From Dongia_A sp964542425 (lineage in GTDB: Bacteria; Pseudomonadota; Alphaproteobacteria; Dongiales; Dongiaceae): 64,000 nucleotides of DNA. The translations under genes were made by a program, and so were the position numbers. The stretch spans positions 8,931 through 72,930 of the forward strand of contig CAZIUB010000044.1 of the NCBI GenBank assembly GCA_964542425.1, given 5' to 3'. This document shows, in pieces, positions 7,844-17,557 of this stretch (within the stretch, counting starts at the first letter, position 1; each line of letters starts with the position of its first letter). Under the pieces are notes generated by a model. That model searched no databases, was not told the DNA's origin, and worked only from the letters and a program-made list of their open reading frames with translations.

Positions 7844-9910
7844 ATGACTCGCGACCCGCGCTACGACATCCTGTTCGAGCCGGTCCGCATCGGGCCGGTG
7901 ACGGCCAAGAACCGATTCTACCAGGTGCCGCATTGCAACGGCGCCGGCTATCGCGACCCTTCCGCCAATGCCGGCATGCGCCGGGTGAAGGCCGAGGGCG
8001 GCTGGGCAATCCTGTGTACCGAGCAGGTGGAAATCCACCATACTTCCGAGATCACGCCTTTCATCGAGTTGCGCCTCTGGGACGACGACGATCTGCCGAT
8101 GCTCTCGCGCATCGCCGAGGCGATCCATGCAGGCGGTGCCTTGGCCGGAATCGAGCTTTGCTACAGTGGCATGAACGGCCCCAATCTCTATTCGCGTGAG
8201 ACACCGATGGGGCCGATGCACCTGCCGATCGCCACCTTCACCAACGAGCCGGTGCAGGCCCGCGCCATGGACGCCCGAGACATCGCCAACCTCAGGGCCT
8301 GGCATCGTAAGGCGGCACTCCGCGCCAGGAAGGCGGGGTTCGACCTCGTCCATATCTATGGCGCGCATGGCTTCGGCGCCGTGCAGCATTTCCTGTCGCG
8401 CGATACCAACCAGCGCACGGACGAATATGGCGGTTCGCTCGCGAACCGGGCGCGGCTGTTGCGGGAATTGATCGAGGACACCAAGGATGCAATCGGCGAT
8501 ACGAGCGCGGTGGCGGTCCGCCTGTCGCTGGGCGATGCCACCGGCGAGGGCGGCCTCTCCAATGACGAGGTTCGAGATGTCATCGGCATGCTGGGCGAAC
8601 TTCCCGATCTTTGGGACTTCGCCATGCACAGCTGGGAGGAATGCTCCGGCACCTCGCGCTTCGCCGAGGAGGGCCATCAGGAAAGCCTGGTCAAGGGGCT
8701 GAAGGCGCTCACCACCAAGCCGGTCGTCGGTGTCGGGCGATTCACCTCGCCCGATGCCATGGTGCGCCAGGTGAGTTCAGGCATCCTGGATCTGATCGGC
8801 GCGGCCAGGCCCTCGATCGCCGATCCGTTCCTGCCCCGGAAGATCGAGGAAGGCCGGCTCGACGACATCCGCGAATGCATCGGCTGCAACATCTGTGTGG
8901 CCGGCGACATGACCGGGTCGCTCTCGCGCTGCACGCAGAATCCGACGTTCATGGAGGAATGGCGCAAAGGCTGGCACCCGGAAATCATGCGCGCGAAGGA
9001 ATCGCAATCGCGCGTGCTGGTGGTGGGCGGGGGCCCCGCCGGGCTGTCGGCGGCGCAGGGGTTGGGACTTCGCGGCTACGAGGTGGCGCTCGCCGAGGCC
9101 TTGACCGAGCTTGGCGGCCGGGTCAGTGCCGAGCGCGGATTACCCGGGCTCTCCGCCTGGGGCCGGGTCGCCGATTATCGCCGGGGCCAGATCGCCAAGA
9201 TGCCGAACGTTCAGGTCTATTTCGAATCCCGGCTTTCAGTCGATGACGTGCTGGGCATGGGATTCGACCAGGTGGCGGTGGCGACGGGTTCGCGCTGGCG
9301 CAAGGATGGCGTGGCGCGGTTCCACACCAAGGCGATCCCCATCGATCCCACCATGCGGGTGCTGACGCCCGACGATCTGATGGCCGGCGTGAGGCCCACG
9401 GGTCGCGTAATCGTCTATGACGACGACCATTACTACATGGGTGGCGTATTGGCGGAATTGCTGGCCCGGAACGGCAACCAGGTGATCCTGGTGACGCCGG
9501 CAACCAGGGTCTCGGATTGGAGCTGGAACACCCTGGAACAGGTCAGGATTCAGCGGCGCCTGATCGAGTTCGGCGTTCAGATTCATGTCACCCATGCGCT
9601 CGGCAGGATCATGGCCGAGGGGGTACAATTGGCCTGCGTCTATTCCGGCCGCACACTTGAGTTGCGTTGCGAGGCAGTCTTGCTGGTGACGGCGCGGCTG
9701 CCGGAGGATTCGCTTTATCTTGGCCTGAAGGCGCGGGAAGGCGAATGGAAGGCGGCCGGAATCAAATCGGTGAAGGTGATCGGCGATGCCGAGGCGCCCG
9801 CGCCCATCGCCTGGGCCACCTATGCCGGCCATCGCTATGCCGAGGAACTGGACGCGCCCGATCGCGGCGATGCGCTTCCTTTCAAGCGCGAGGTGGCGAG
9901 GCTGGAATAG
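7844..9910 (+). CDS. Trimethylamine-dehydrogenase-like flavin/Fe-S oxidoreductase
   Basis: This 688-residue enzyme has the three-part layout of trimethylamine/dimethylglycine dehydrogenases and 2,4-dienoyl-CoA reductases. An N-terminal FMN-binding TIM barrel runs to about residue 340 (FEPVRIGPVTAKNRF, RDTNQRTDEYGGS, GVGRF). Then comes a 4Fe-4S site with spacing C-x2-C-x2-C-x11-C (CIGCNICVAG then RCTQNP). The last part is an FAD/NAD-type Rossmann region (VLVVGGGPAGLSAAQGLGLRG). Oxidative N-demethylation of a methylated amine or betaine is the likeliest chemistry, but the substrate is unknown. The start ATG stands 14 bases after repeat A1, so A1 forms its immediate 5' region. Confidence 0.88.
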   Translation: MTRDPRYDILFEPVRIGPVTAKNRFYQVPHCNGAGYRDPSANAGMRRVKAEGGWAILCTEQVEIHHTSEITPFIELRLWDDDDLPMLSRIAEAIHAGGALAGIELCYSGMNGPNLYSRETPMGPMHLPIATFTNEPVQARAMDARDIANLRAWHRKAALRARKAGFDLVHIYGAHGFGAVQHFLSRDTNQRTDEYGGSLANRARLLRELIEDTKDAIGDTSAVAVRLSLGDATGEGGLSNDEVRDVIGMLGELPDLWDFAMHSWEECSGTSRFAEEGHQESLVKGLKALTTKPVVGVGRFTSPDAMVRQVSSGILDLIGAARPSIADPFLPRKIEEGRLDDIRECIGCNICVAGDMTGSLSRCTQNPTFMEEWRKGWHPEIMRAKESQSRVLVVGGGPAGLSAAQGLGLRGYEVALAEALTELGGRVSAERGLPGLSAWGRVADYRRGQIAKMPNVQVYFESRLSVDDVLGMGFDQVAVATGSRWRKDGVARFHTKAIPIDPTMRVLTPDDLMAGVRPTGRVIVYDDDHYYMGGVLAELLARNGNQVILVTPATRVSDWSWNTLEQVRIQRRLIEFGVQIHVTHALGRIMAEGVQLACVYSGRTLELRCEAVLLVTARLPEDSLYLGLKAREGEWKAAGIKSVKVIGDAEAPAPIAWATYAGHRYAEELDAPDRGDALPFKREVARLE

Positions 9911-9958
9911 AGCCTTCCAGCGCTGGACGCGGACGACGTGTGGCGTATGATCACCGTC

Positions 9959-10183
9959 ATGTCCGAACCCAAGACAACAGCGGAGCCCCGGTCCGAATGG
10001 CCGCCCGGGGCCAATCCATTGCCCGCCCGCCCCAAGGAGAGACCGGCGGATCGGCGGCCCGAATTCGGCGGCCCGAAGGGTCCGGAACCAACGCGTTACG
10101 GCGATTGGGAGCGGAACGGACGGGTCAGCGATTTTTTGGCCCTGTTTGCGAACTCGGTTTGGAGCCGCGATGCCGGGATGTGA
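9959..10183 (+). CDS. DUF1674 / SdhAF4-like succinate dehydrogenase assembly factor, extended C-terminus
   Basis: The conserved C-terminal signature of this small family, EFGGPKGPEPTRYGDWERNG followed by RVSDF, is complete. SdhAF4 proteins bind the flavinylated SdhA subunit and assist complex II assembly. In relatives the protein normally ends at SDF. Here the next codon is TTG rather than a stop and the frame runs on for fifteen residues (LALFANSVWSRDAGM) to a TGA. A TAG-to-TTG change would explain this. The N-terminal half is Pro/Arg-rich and disordered, as usual. Start ATG at 9959 gives MSEPKTTAEP. Confidence 0.8.
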   Translation: MSEPKTTAEPRSEWPPGANPLPARPKERPADRRPEFGGPKGPEPTRYGDWERNGRVSDFLALFANSVWSRDAGM

Positions 10184-10494
10184 TGCGAATGCGAGGCACC
10201 AAGGCCCTGCCGACGCAAGTCGGCCTTTAGGCCTTTGGGGCGATGTGGGGCATCGGCGAGACTTGGGCCAACGCGCGGCCCAAGCGCGCAAGTCCCGTCA
10301 TCCCGAGGGGCCTACGCGCGCGGGTGCCCGATTATCGATGCCGAAAGCCTCGACCATGATCCCGCCATGGCCATTGGCTTGATTCTCGACCACCCGCGCG
10401 GTAACGCAGCCCGAAAGGAGTTGGTAAACAGGACCTAGTCGCGCTCACCGCGAAGTGATTGGGTAGTGGGAGGCTGGGTGGCTATGGTGCGGCG
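10184..10494. other. Intergenic gap with one weak hairpin
   Basis: No convincing gene is seen in these 311 bases. Near the left end GCCGACGCAAGTCGGC (about 10210-10225) forms a 6-bp hairpin followed by CTTTAGGCCTTT. This could be a weak terminator for the SdhAF4-like gene. The rest is unremarkable. Confidence 0.4.
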
Positions 10495-11379
10495 ATGAAA
10501 GTTCCTCTGGTTAAAATCCCTTTGGCCGCGATCATTGTTGTTCTGGGCGTCCCATTGGGCGCCTTGTCGTCACCCCCGGCGATGGCCCAATCCACCTCCG
10601 ATTATTCGGCGGGCTTCGCTGCCCCGCCTTCGGGCGGGACGAGTGAGCCCGGCTTGCCGCTCGAGGACGGGGAATCGGTGGCGCCTGGCGCCGAAAAAAT
10701 CGTGCTCTCGACCGTGCCGGCGCCGATCGTGGCCGAGCTTTTCACCTCGGAGGGGTGCAATTCCTGTCCGCCGGCCGATGAATTGCTCGGCGAATTGCGC
10801 GAACGGCAATTCGTGCTGCCGCTCTCCTATCACGTCGATTATTGGGATTACATCGGCTGGAAGGATCGTTTCGCCCGGCCGGAATTCACCGCCCGCCAGC
10901 GCGCCTATGCCGAGGCCCAGGGCTCCCGCATGGTCTATACCCCGCAGATGATCGTGGCTGGGGCGATCGACGTGGTCGGTTCCGACCGCAAGGAAGTCAA
11001 CAAGGCGTTGAAGCGGGCCTTCACCCGTAATGCCATGTATTCGATCCAGGTGTTCCGCGGCGGCGACGGCGGGGTGATCGCCCGCTTCCCCGAGGCACCG
11101 ATCGGGGTCCCGGCGACGATCTGGCTGGTGACCTATGTCAAGCGCGCCGAGAGCGACGTGAAAAGAGGCGAGAACGCCGGGCGTCGCCTGGTCACCTACA
11201 ATGTCGTGCGCTCGATCCAGCGGATCGGCGAATGGCGGGGCCAAGCCATGGAATTGCCCGTAACCCTAGATTCGACCACCATGGAATTCGAGCCGGATTC
11301 CTGCGCGATCATCGCCAACCAGGCCGGCGCCGGCCCGATCGTCGCGGCGGCTGCCTTCGATTATCACAAGGCCTGGTAG
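10495..11379 (+). CDS. DUF1223 secreted thioredoxin-like protein
   Basis: An N-terminal signal peptide (IPLAAIIVVLGVPLGALSS, cleavage near AMA-QS) is followed by about 40 low-complexity residues and then the DUF1223 domain. The domain begins APIVAELFTSEGCNSCPPAD, with a CxxC in a thioredoxin-like context, and contains LSYHVDYWDYIGWKDRF and YTPQMIVAG. A periplasmic redox or metal role is plausible but not established for the family. The ATG at 10495 puts the basic residues directly before the hydrophobic core; an in-frame codon further upstream is less suitable. Confidence 0.85.
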   Translation: MKVPLVKIPLAAIIVVLGVPLGALSSPPAMAQSTSDYSAGFAAPPSGGTSEPGLPLEDGESVAPGAEKIVLSTVPAPIVAELFTSEGCNSCPPADELLGELRERQFVLPLSYHVDYWDYIGWKDRFARPEFTARQRAYAEAQGSRMVYTPQMIVAGAIDVVGSDRKEVNKALKRAFTRNAMYSIQVFRGGDGGVIARFPEAPIGVPATIWLVTYVKRAESDVKRGENAGRRLVTYNVVRSIQRIGEWRGQAMELPVTLDSTTMEFEPDSCAIIANQAGAGPIVAAAAFDYHKAW

Positions 11380-11435
11380 AAGCGACCACTTCCCGCCTTT
11401 TCGCGCGGAATGCGCCGGGCTATGTATGTCGAACC

Positions 11436-12404
11436 ATGAATATTCCCTATCTGGACGCGGCGGAGGTCGCGCGGCTCCTGGATTATCCGGCGCTGATCCA
11501 GGCGTTGCGCGCGGGCTTCGCCGCCGATTGGACGGTGCCGGCCCGCCACCATTATTCGATTCCGATGCCGGGGGGAGAGCCTGACCAGACCCTGCTGTTG
11601 ATGCCGGCCTGGGACGCGGGAAAATCGATCGGGGTCAAGCTGGCGACGATCACGCCAGGGAACGGCGCGCGCGGCCTGCCGGCGGTGCAGGCGGTCTATT
11701 TCCTGCTCGACGGCGCGACCGGGGCGCCCCTGGCGCTCCTGGATGGCGCGACGCTCACCATCCGGCGTACGGCGGCCGCCTCGGCGCTGGCGGCAGGATA
11801 TCTCGCGCGCCCTGATGCCACCACAATGCTGATGGTAGGCGCGGGCGCCATGTGCCGGCCGCTCATAGAGGCGCATTGCGCCCAGCGCCGAATCACCAGG
11901 GTTCTGCTATGGGCGCGCGATGACACGAAGTGCCGGGCCAAGGTCCGGGAATTGGCCGCGATCGGTCTGCCGGTCGAGCCGGCCCTGGTCCTGAAGGCCT
12001 CGGCCGGCGCGGCCGATCTTATTTCCTGCGCCACCTTGTCGCGCGAACCCTTGATCAGGGGCGCCTGGCTGAAGCCGGGCTGTCATCTCGATCTCGTCGG
12101 CGCCTTCACGCCGGAGATGCGCGAGGTGGACGATGGCGCGATCGGGCGGGCCAGCCTCTTTTGCGACACCCGCGAAGGCGCGATGAAGGAGGGCGGCGAT
12201 CTGGTTCAACCGCTCAGGGCCGGCCTCATCACCGAGGAGGCGATCAAGGCCGATCTTCGCGACCTCGTTTGCCACCGGCACAAGGGGCGGATGAGCGAGG
12301 ACGAGATCACGCTCTTCAAATCGGTCGGCACCGCGACCGAGGATTTCGCCGCCGCGAGGCTGGCACTCGAACGAGCGGGGATCGTTTCAGCCCGCCCCGG
12401 CTGA
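11436..12404 (+). CDS. Ornithine cyclodeaminase / mu-crystallin family protein
   Basis: This 322-residue NAD(P)-dependent enzyme belongs to a family that includes ornithine cyclodeaminase, alanine dehydrogenase and 1-pyrroline-2-carboxylate/ketimine reductases. The N-terminal substrate domain has the GVKLATITPGNGARGLPAVQ segment with the conserved Lys. ALLDGATLTIRRTAAASALAA follows, then a Rossmann site TTMLMVGAGAMCRPLIEAH and the C-terminal CHLDLVGAFTPEMREVDD. The nucleotide-binding loop reads GAGAM instead of the common GTGxQ. Given the amine-oxidising genes upstream, a cyclic imino acid or ketimine substrate is a reasonable guess. It converges on htpG with a gap of about 20 bases. Confidence 0.85.
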   Translation: MNIPYLDAAEVARLLDYPALIQALRAGFAADWTVPARHHYSIPMPGGEPDQTLLLMPAWDAGKSIGVKLATITPGNGARGLPAVQAVYFLLDGATGAPLALLDGATLTIRRTAAASALAAGYLARPDATTMLMVGAGAMCRPLIEAHCAQRRITRVLLWARDDTKCRAKVRELAAIGLPVEPALVLKASAGAADLISCATLSREPLIRGAWLKPGCHLDLVGAFTPEMREVDDGAIGRASLFCDTREGAMKEGGDLVQPLRAGLITEEAIKADLRDLVCHRHKGRMSEDEITLFKSVGTATEDFAAARLALERAGIVSARPG

Positions 12405-12423
12405 CGGATTTGGAGCGCCTACC

Positions 12424-14295
<1,872 letters not shown>

Positions 14296-14329
14296 CCTCT
14301 TGGGGGCAAAATCGCGGGTTCGGTCGCTG

Positions 14330-14358
14330 ATATGCGCAATTCACGCCTCCGGTTCAAG
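14330..14358 (-). promoter_or_regulatory. Sigma-32-like promoter of htpG
   Basis: On the minus strand CTTGAA (14358-14353) is followed after 16 bases by CGCATAT. This fits the heat-shock sigma-32 pattern CTTGAA / CCCATnT closely (full -35, one mismatch in -10). It lies at the right distance upstream of the htpG start and matches the known heat control of this gene. Confidence 0.65.
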
Positions 14359-14423
14359 GGCCGCTGATTGCGCCTTTGCAGCCGGTCCACAATCTGCCAG
14401 CATCCGAAAGCAACGATCCGCGG

Positions 14424-15113
14424 ATGGCGGGAATTGTGCGTTTGATCTCATGTCTTCTGGCCCTGGCCCTGACAGCGATGGCTGCAGGGCTGCCCCGATC
14501 AGCCACCGCCGGTGAGCTTGACGCGCTTTATCGCGCCGAAGGGGCGGATGCCGATGGGCGAACCTATGCGGGCGAGGTTCGGATTCAATCCCTGGGCAAG
14601 GCGCAGGCGGTGTTGTGGCGCCTGGAAAGCGGCGAGGCCTATAAGGGCCTGGGTCTGGTTGCTGATGGCGTGCTGGGCGTTGCCTATGGCCCGCCCGAGG
14701 CTAAGTTCGGGATCGTCGTCTATCGCATCCAGGATGGCATATTGGACGGTATCTGGGCCATGCCCGATTCGGCAAAGGCCGCGATCGGGCGCGAAATCCT
14801 CGAAGGCTCGCCCGATTTGGCTGGGGATTACCGCATCACGCTTGGCGAAAATCCCGATGGCCAAACCAATTACACCGGCAAAGTTCACATCCAGCGCCAG
14901 GGCGAGGTCTATCTGATGGCCTGGTTAACGCCTGGCGGTAAGATCAGCGCGCTTGGCCTCGGCGTGCGCCAGGGCGATGTAATGGCGGTCGCCTATGGCG
15001 CCAGCCTCAAAGGCATCGGCTCGGTCGCCTACAAGATCGAAGGCAGCCATCTCGAAGGCGTGTGGTCGAGCGGCAGGAAAACGCTCGGCCGCGAGACCTT
15101 GACGCGGCAATAG
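14424..15113 (+). CDS. Secreted protein with two internally duplicated units
   Basis: I do not recognise a named family. A signal peptide is evident (LISCLLALALTAMAAGLPRSA, cleavage near TAG-EL). The mature part of about 190 residues consists of two related units of about 95. Each begins with a YR...DG...Y.G.V.IQ pattern (unit 1 YAGEVRIQSLGKAQAVLWRL; unit 2 YTGKVHIQRQGEVYLMAWL), passes through KGLGL/SALGL and VMAVAYG/VLGVAYG, and ends with a Y.I...LEG.W strand pattern. This suggests a repeated beta-barrel or beta-clam domain in the periplasm. The start at 14424 gives the best signal peptide. It is divergent from htpG. Confidence 0.65.
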   Translation: MAGIVRLISCLLALALTAMAAGLPRSATAGELDALYRAEGADADGRTYAGEVRIQSLGKAQAVLWRLESGEAYKGLGLVADGVLGVAYGPPEAKFGIVVYRIQDGILDGIWAMPDSAKAAIGREILEGSPDLAGDYRITLGENPDGQTNYTGKVHIQRQGEVYLMAWLTPGGKISALGLGVRQGDVMAVAYGASLKGIGSVAYKIEGSHLEGVWSSGRKTLGRETLTRQ

Positions 15114-15178
15114 GTGTTCTCTCATTGTTCCAGGTGCCACGCCCGCGACGCTGCCCCGCGAAAGACCGTGCTTTCCCC

Positions 15179-15206
15179 TTGCCTTTCCGGGGTTGAGGGC
15201 TATATT
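15179..15206 (+). promoter_or_regulatory. Putative promoter of the rimP-nusA-infB operon
   Basis: TTGCCT (15179-15184) and TATATT (15201-15206) are separated by 16 bases and lie upstream of an attenuator-like hairpin and then rimP. This is the strongest housekeeping-type promoter in the region between the secreted protein gene and rimP. Confidence 0.6.
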
Positions 15207-15245
15207 CCCGGCAAATCCCAAGGTCGACAAGATCGACGATAGAAG

Positions 15246-15272
15246 GGTGGGCCGAAAGAGCCCGCCTTTTTT
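15246..15272 (+). terminator. Rho-independent hairpin in the rimP leader (attenuator candidate)
   Basis: GGTGGGC pairs with GCCCGCC (7 bp including one G-T) around a 7-base loop, followed directly by six T. It lies about 40 bases after the putative promoter and 60 bases before rimP, so it would stop transcripts inside the operon leader. Leader attenuators upstream of rimP operons have been proposed in bacteria, and this position fits one. The alternative, a terminator for the upstream secreted-protein gene, is less likely because the promoter lies before it. Confidence 0.7.
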
Positions 15273-15331
15273 GTTGCCCGCCCGGCGCCCCCGGGGCGCC
15301 TAAGCGGCGGGCCATCGGTCTTCGGCCGCTC

Positions 15332-15859
15332 GTGTTCGTAACCGGATTGGAATTGGTGTTGAGCGAAAGGATCGCGCGCCTCATAACGCCTGCCATCGAG
15401 GCCATGGGCTTCGATCTGGTGCGTGTGCAATTGTCCGGGAGCCAGCGCCCGACCCTGCAGATCATGGCCGAGCCCGTGGATGGAAGGTCGATGTCGGTCG
15501 ATGATTGCGCCCTGATCTCGCGCGCGATCTCGGCAATTCTCGACGTCGAGGACCCGATCGCGGGAGCCTATTCCCTGGAAGTGAGTTCGCCCGGTATCGA
15601 CCGGCCGCTGACCCGGCCCAAGGATTTCCGGCGCTACCAGGGTCACGCGGCCAAGATCGAGACCGACCAGCCGCTGGAAGGGCGCAAGAGGTTCAAGGGC
15701 AGAATCGGTGCCGTGTCGGAAGGGGCGGTCGTTCTCGATTGCGATGGCGAGGCGATCAGCCTGCCGATCGAGCGGATTCACAAGGCCAAGCTGGTGCTGA
15801 CCGATTCCCTGATCGCCGCCCACCAGGCGGGGCCAGCGCCAACTTTCGAAAATGTGTGA
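15332..15859 (+). CDS. rimP: Ribosome maturation factor RimP, C-terminus from repeat A2
   Basis: RimP assists 30S subunit maturation. Conserved parts are IEAMGFDLVRVQL, the DDCALISRAISAILD helix, YSLEVSSPGIDRPL and a C-terminal SH3-like barrel (FKGRIGAVSEGAVVLD...IHKAKLVL). The GTG at 15332 is used; a TTG four codons later is possible. The last residues (about PTFENV) and the stop are encoded by family-A repeat copy A2, which overlaps the gene end. Homologues usually finish a few residues after the LVLTD helix, so the repeat replaced or extended the natural tail without damaging the core. Confidence 0.92.
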   Translation: MFVTGLELVLSERIARLITPAIEAMGFDLVRVQLSGSQRPTLQIMAEPVDGRSMSVDDCALISRAISAILDVEDPIAGAYSLEVSSPGIDRPLTRPKDFRRYQGHAAKIETDQPLEGRKRFKGRIGAVSEGAVVLDCDGEAISLPIERIHKAKLVLTDSLIAAHQAGPAPTFENV

Positions 15860-15983
15860 TCCATGAAACGCACCCAACGTTCCACGAAAGTCGGGCCGCA
15901 TGTTACCAATTGATGAGTCGCCCGCCGGCGCGCATTGGCGGGGTCGAATTGCGGAATCACCGATCCGCGACGGCGGGTACTAG
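15838..15983 (+). repeat. Family-A bipartite palindromic repeat, copy A2
   Basis: GCCAACTTTCG at 15838 opens module 1, closed by CGAAAGTCGGGC. Module 2 ends GACGGCGGGTACTAG at 15983. The copy overlaps the rimP stop codon, has ACTTTCGAA-N6-TGA in the rimP frame, and carries the mini-ORF MKRTQRSTKVGPHVTN. It fills most of the rimP-nusA spacer, so the operon transcript must contain both hairpins. Confidence 0.85.
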
Positions 15984-16027
15984 GGTGGGCAGGCGATTAC
16001 AATGCAAGATCAAGCACGGGGCTAGAG

Positions 16028-17554
16028 ATGGAACAAACGATTGCCATTCCACGCATGGAATTGCTGCAGGTCGCCGACGCGGTGGCGCGCGAAAAGGGGA
16101 TCGACCGGGACGAGGTGCTGATCGCCATGGAACAGGCGATCCAGAAGGCGGGCCGTTCGAAATACGGCCACGAGCACGACATTCGCGCCAGCATCGACCG
16201 CAAGAGCGGCGAAATCCGCCTCACTCGCGTGCGCGAGGTGGTGGAGAATGTCGAGAACGAGGTGACGCAACTCTCGCTGCCCCAGGCCCAGCGCCTCGAT
16301 GCCAAACTTGGCTTGGGCGATTTCATCGTCGATGAATTGCCGCCCATCGATTTCGGCCGCATCGCCGCCCAGACCGCGAAGCAAGTGATCGTGCAGAAGG
16401 TGCGCGAATCCGAGCGCAAGCGCCAGTTCGAGGAATTCAAGGACCGCAAGAGCGAGATCATCAACGGCCTGGTGAAGCGCACCGAATTCGGCAACGTCAC
16501 GGTTGATCTGGGTCGCGGCGAGGCCCTGCTGCGGCGCGACGAATTACTGCCGCGCGAGACCTTCCGCAACGGCGATCGGGTGCGGGCGCTGATCCTGGAC
16601 GTGCGCGAGGAATCGCGCGGGCCCCAGATCTTCCTGTCGCGCACCCATCCGACCTTCATGGCCAAGCTCTTTGCCCAGGAAGTGCCGGAAATCTACGACA
16701 GCATCATCGAGATCAAATCGGTCGCCCGCGATCCCGGCAGCCGCGCCAAGATCGCGGTCGTCTCGCGCGACAGCAGCATCGATCCGGTGGGGGCGTGCGT
16801 GGGCATGCGCGGCAGTCGCGTCCAGGCCGTGGTGCAAGAGCTACAGGGCGAGAAGATCGACATCATCCCCTGGTCGGCCGACAACGCGACCTTTGTGGTG
16901 AACGCATTGGCCCCGGCCGAAGTGTCCAAGGTGGTTCTCGACGAGGATTCCGGGCGCATAGAGGTGGTGGTGCCCGACGACCAATTGTCGCTGGCCATCG
17001 GGCGGCGCGGGCAGAATGTGCGCCTGGCCTCGCAATTGACCGGGTTCGAGATCGACATTCTGACCGATGCCCAGGAATCGGAGCGCCGGCAGGAGGAGTT
17101 CCGAACCCGTTCGCAGATGTTCATGGATGCCCTCGATGTCGACGACGTGATCGCCCATCTGCTGGTGACCGAGGGCTTCGCCAGCGTCGAGGAAGTGGCC
17201 TTCATCCCGACCGAGGAATTGCAGTCGATCGAGGGCTTCGACGAGGAAGTGGTGGTCGAACTGAAGAGCCGTGCCCAGGCTTGGCTCGAGGCGGAAAGCG
17301 AGCGGCTGACCGTCAAACGGCGGGAATTGGGCGTGGCCGAGGAGGTGGCGGCGATCAACGGCCTCACGCCGGCCATGCTGGTGGTGTTGGGCGAGAAGGG
17401 GATCAAGTCGCTGGACGATCTCGCCGATCTCGCCGCCGACGAGCTGACCGACGAGAACGACGGGATTCTCAGGGACTTCACTGTTTCGATCGAGGACGCC
17501 AACAATATCATCATGGCGGCGCGCGCCCATTGGTTCGACGGCGAGGAAAAATAG
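16028..17554 (+). CDS. nusA: Transcription termination/antitermination protein NusA
   Basis: The 508-residue protein binds RNA polymerase near the RNA exit channel and modulates pausing, termination and antitermination. Domain order is as expected. The N-terminal polymerase-binding domain has EKGIDRDEVLIAMEQAIQKA. Then come S1 (NGLVKRTEFGNVTVDLGRGEA), KH1 (IDPVGACVGMRGSRVQAVVQ) and KH2 (LSLAIGRRGQNVRLASQLTG). Two C-terminal acidic helix-hairpin-helix repeats follow (EGFASVEEVAFIPTEELQSI and LTPAMLVVLGEKGIKSLDDL). Start ATG 16028 gives MEQTIAIPRMELLQ. The upstream spacer contains repeat A2. Confidence 0.97.
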   Translation: MEQTIAIPRMELLQVADAVAREKGIDRDEVLIAMEQAIQKAGRSKYGHEHDIRASIDRKSGEIRLTRVREVVENVENEVTQLSLPQAQRLDAKLGLGDFIVDELPPIDFGRIAAQTAKQVIVQKVRESERKRQFEEFKDRKSEIINGLVKRTEFGNVTVDLGRGEALLRRDELLPRETFRNGDRVRALILDVREESRGPQIFLSRTHPTFMAKLFAQEVPEIYDSIIEIKSVARDPGSRAKIAVVSRDSSIDPVGACVGMRGSRVQAVVQELQGEKIDIIPWSADNATFVVNALAPAEVSKVVLDEDSGRIEVVVPDDQLSLAIGRRGQNVRLASQLTGFEIDILTDAQESERRQEEFRTRSQMFMDALDVDDVIAHLLVTEGFASVEEVAFIPTEELQSIEGFDEEVVVELKSRAQAWLEAESERLTVKRRELGVAEEVAAINGLTPAMLVVLGEKGIKSLDDLADLAADELTDENDGILRDFTVSIEDANNIIMAARAHWFDGEEK

Positions 17555-17557
17555 GCT

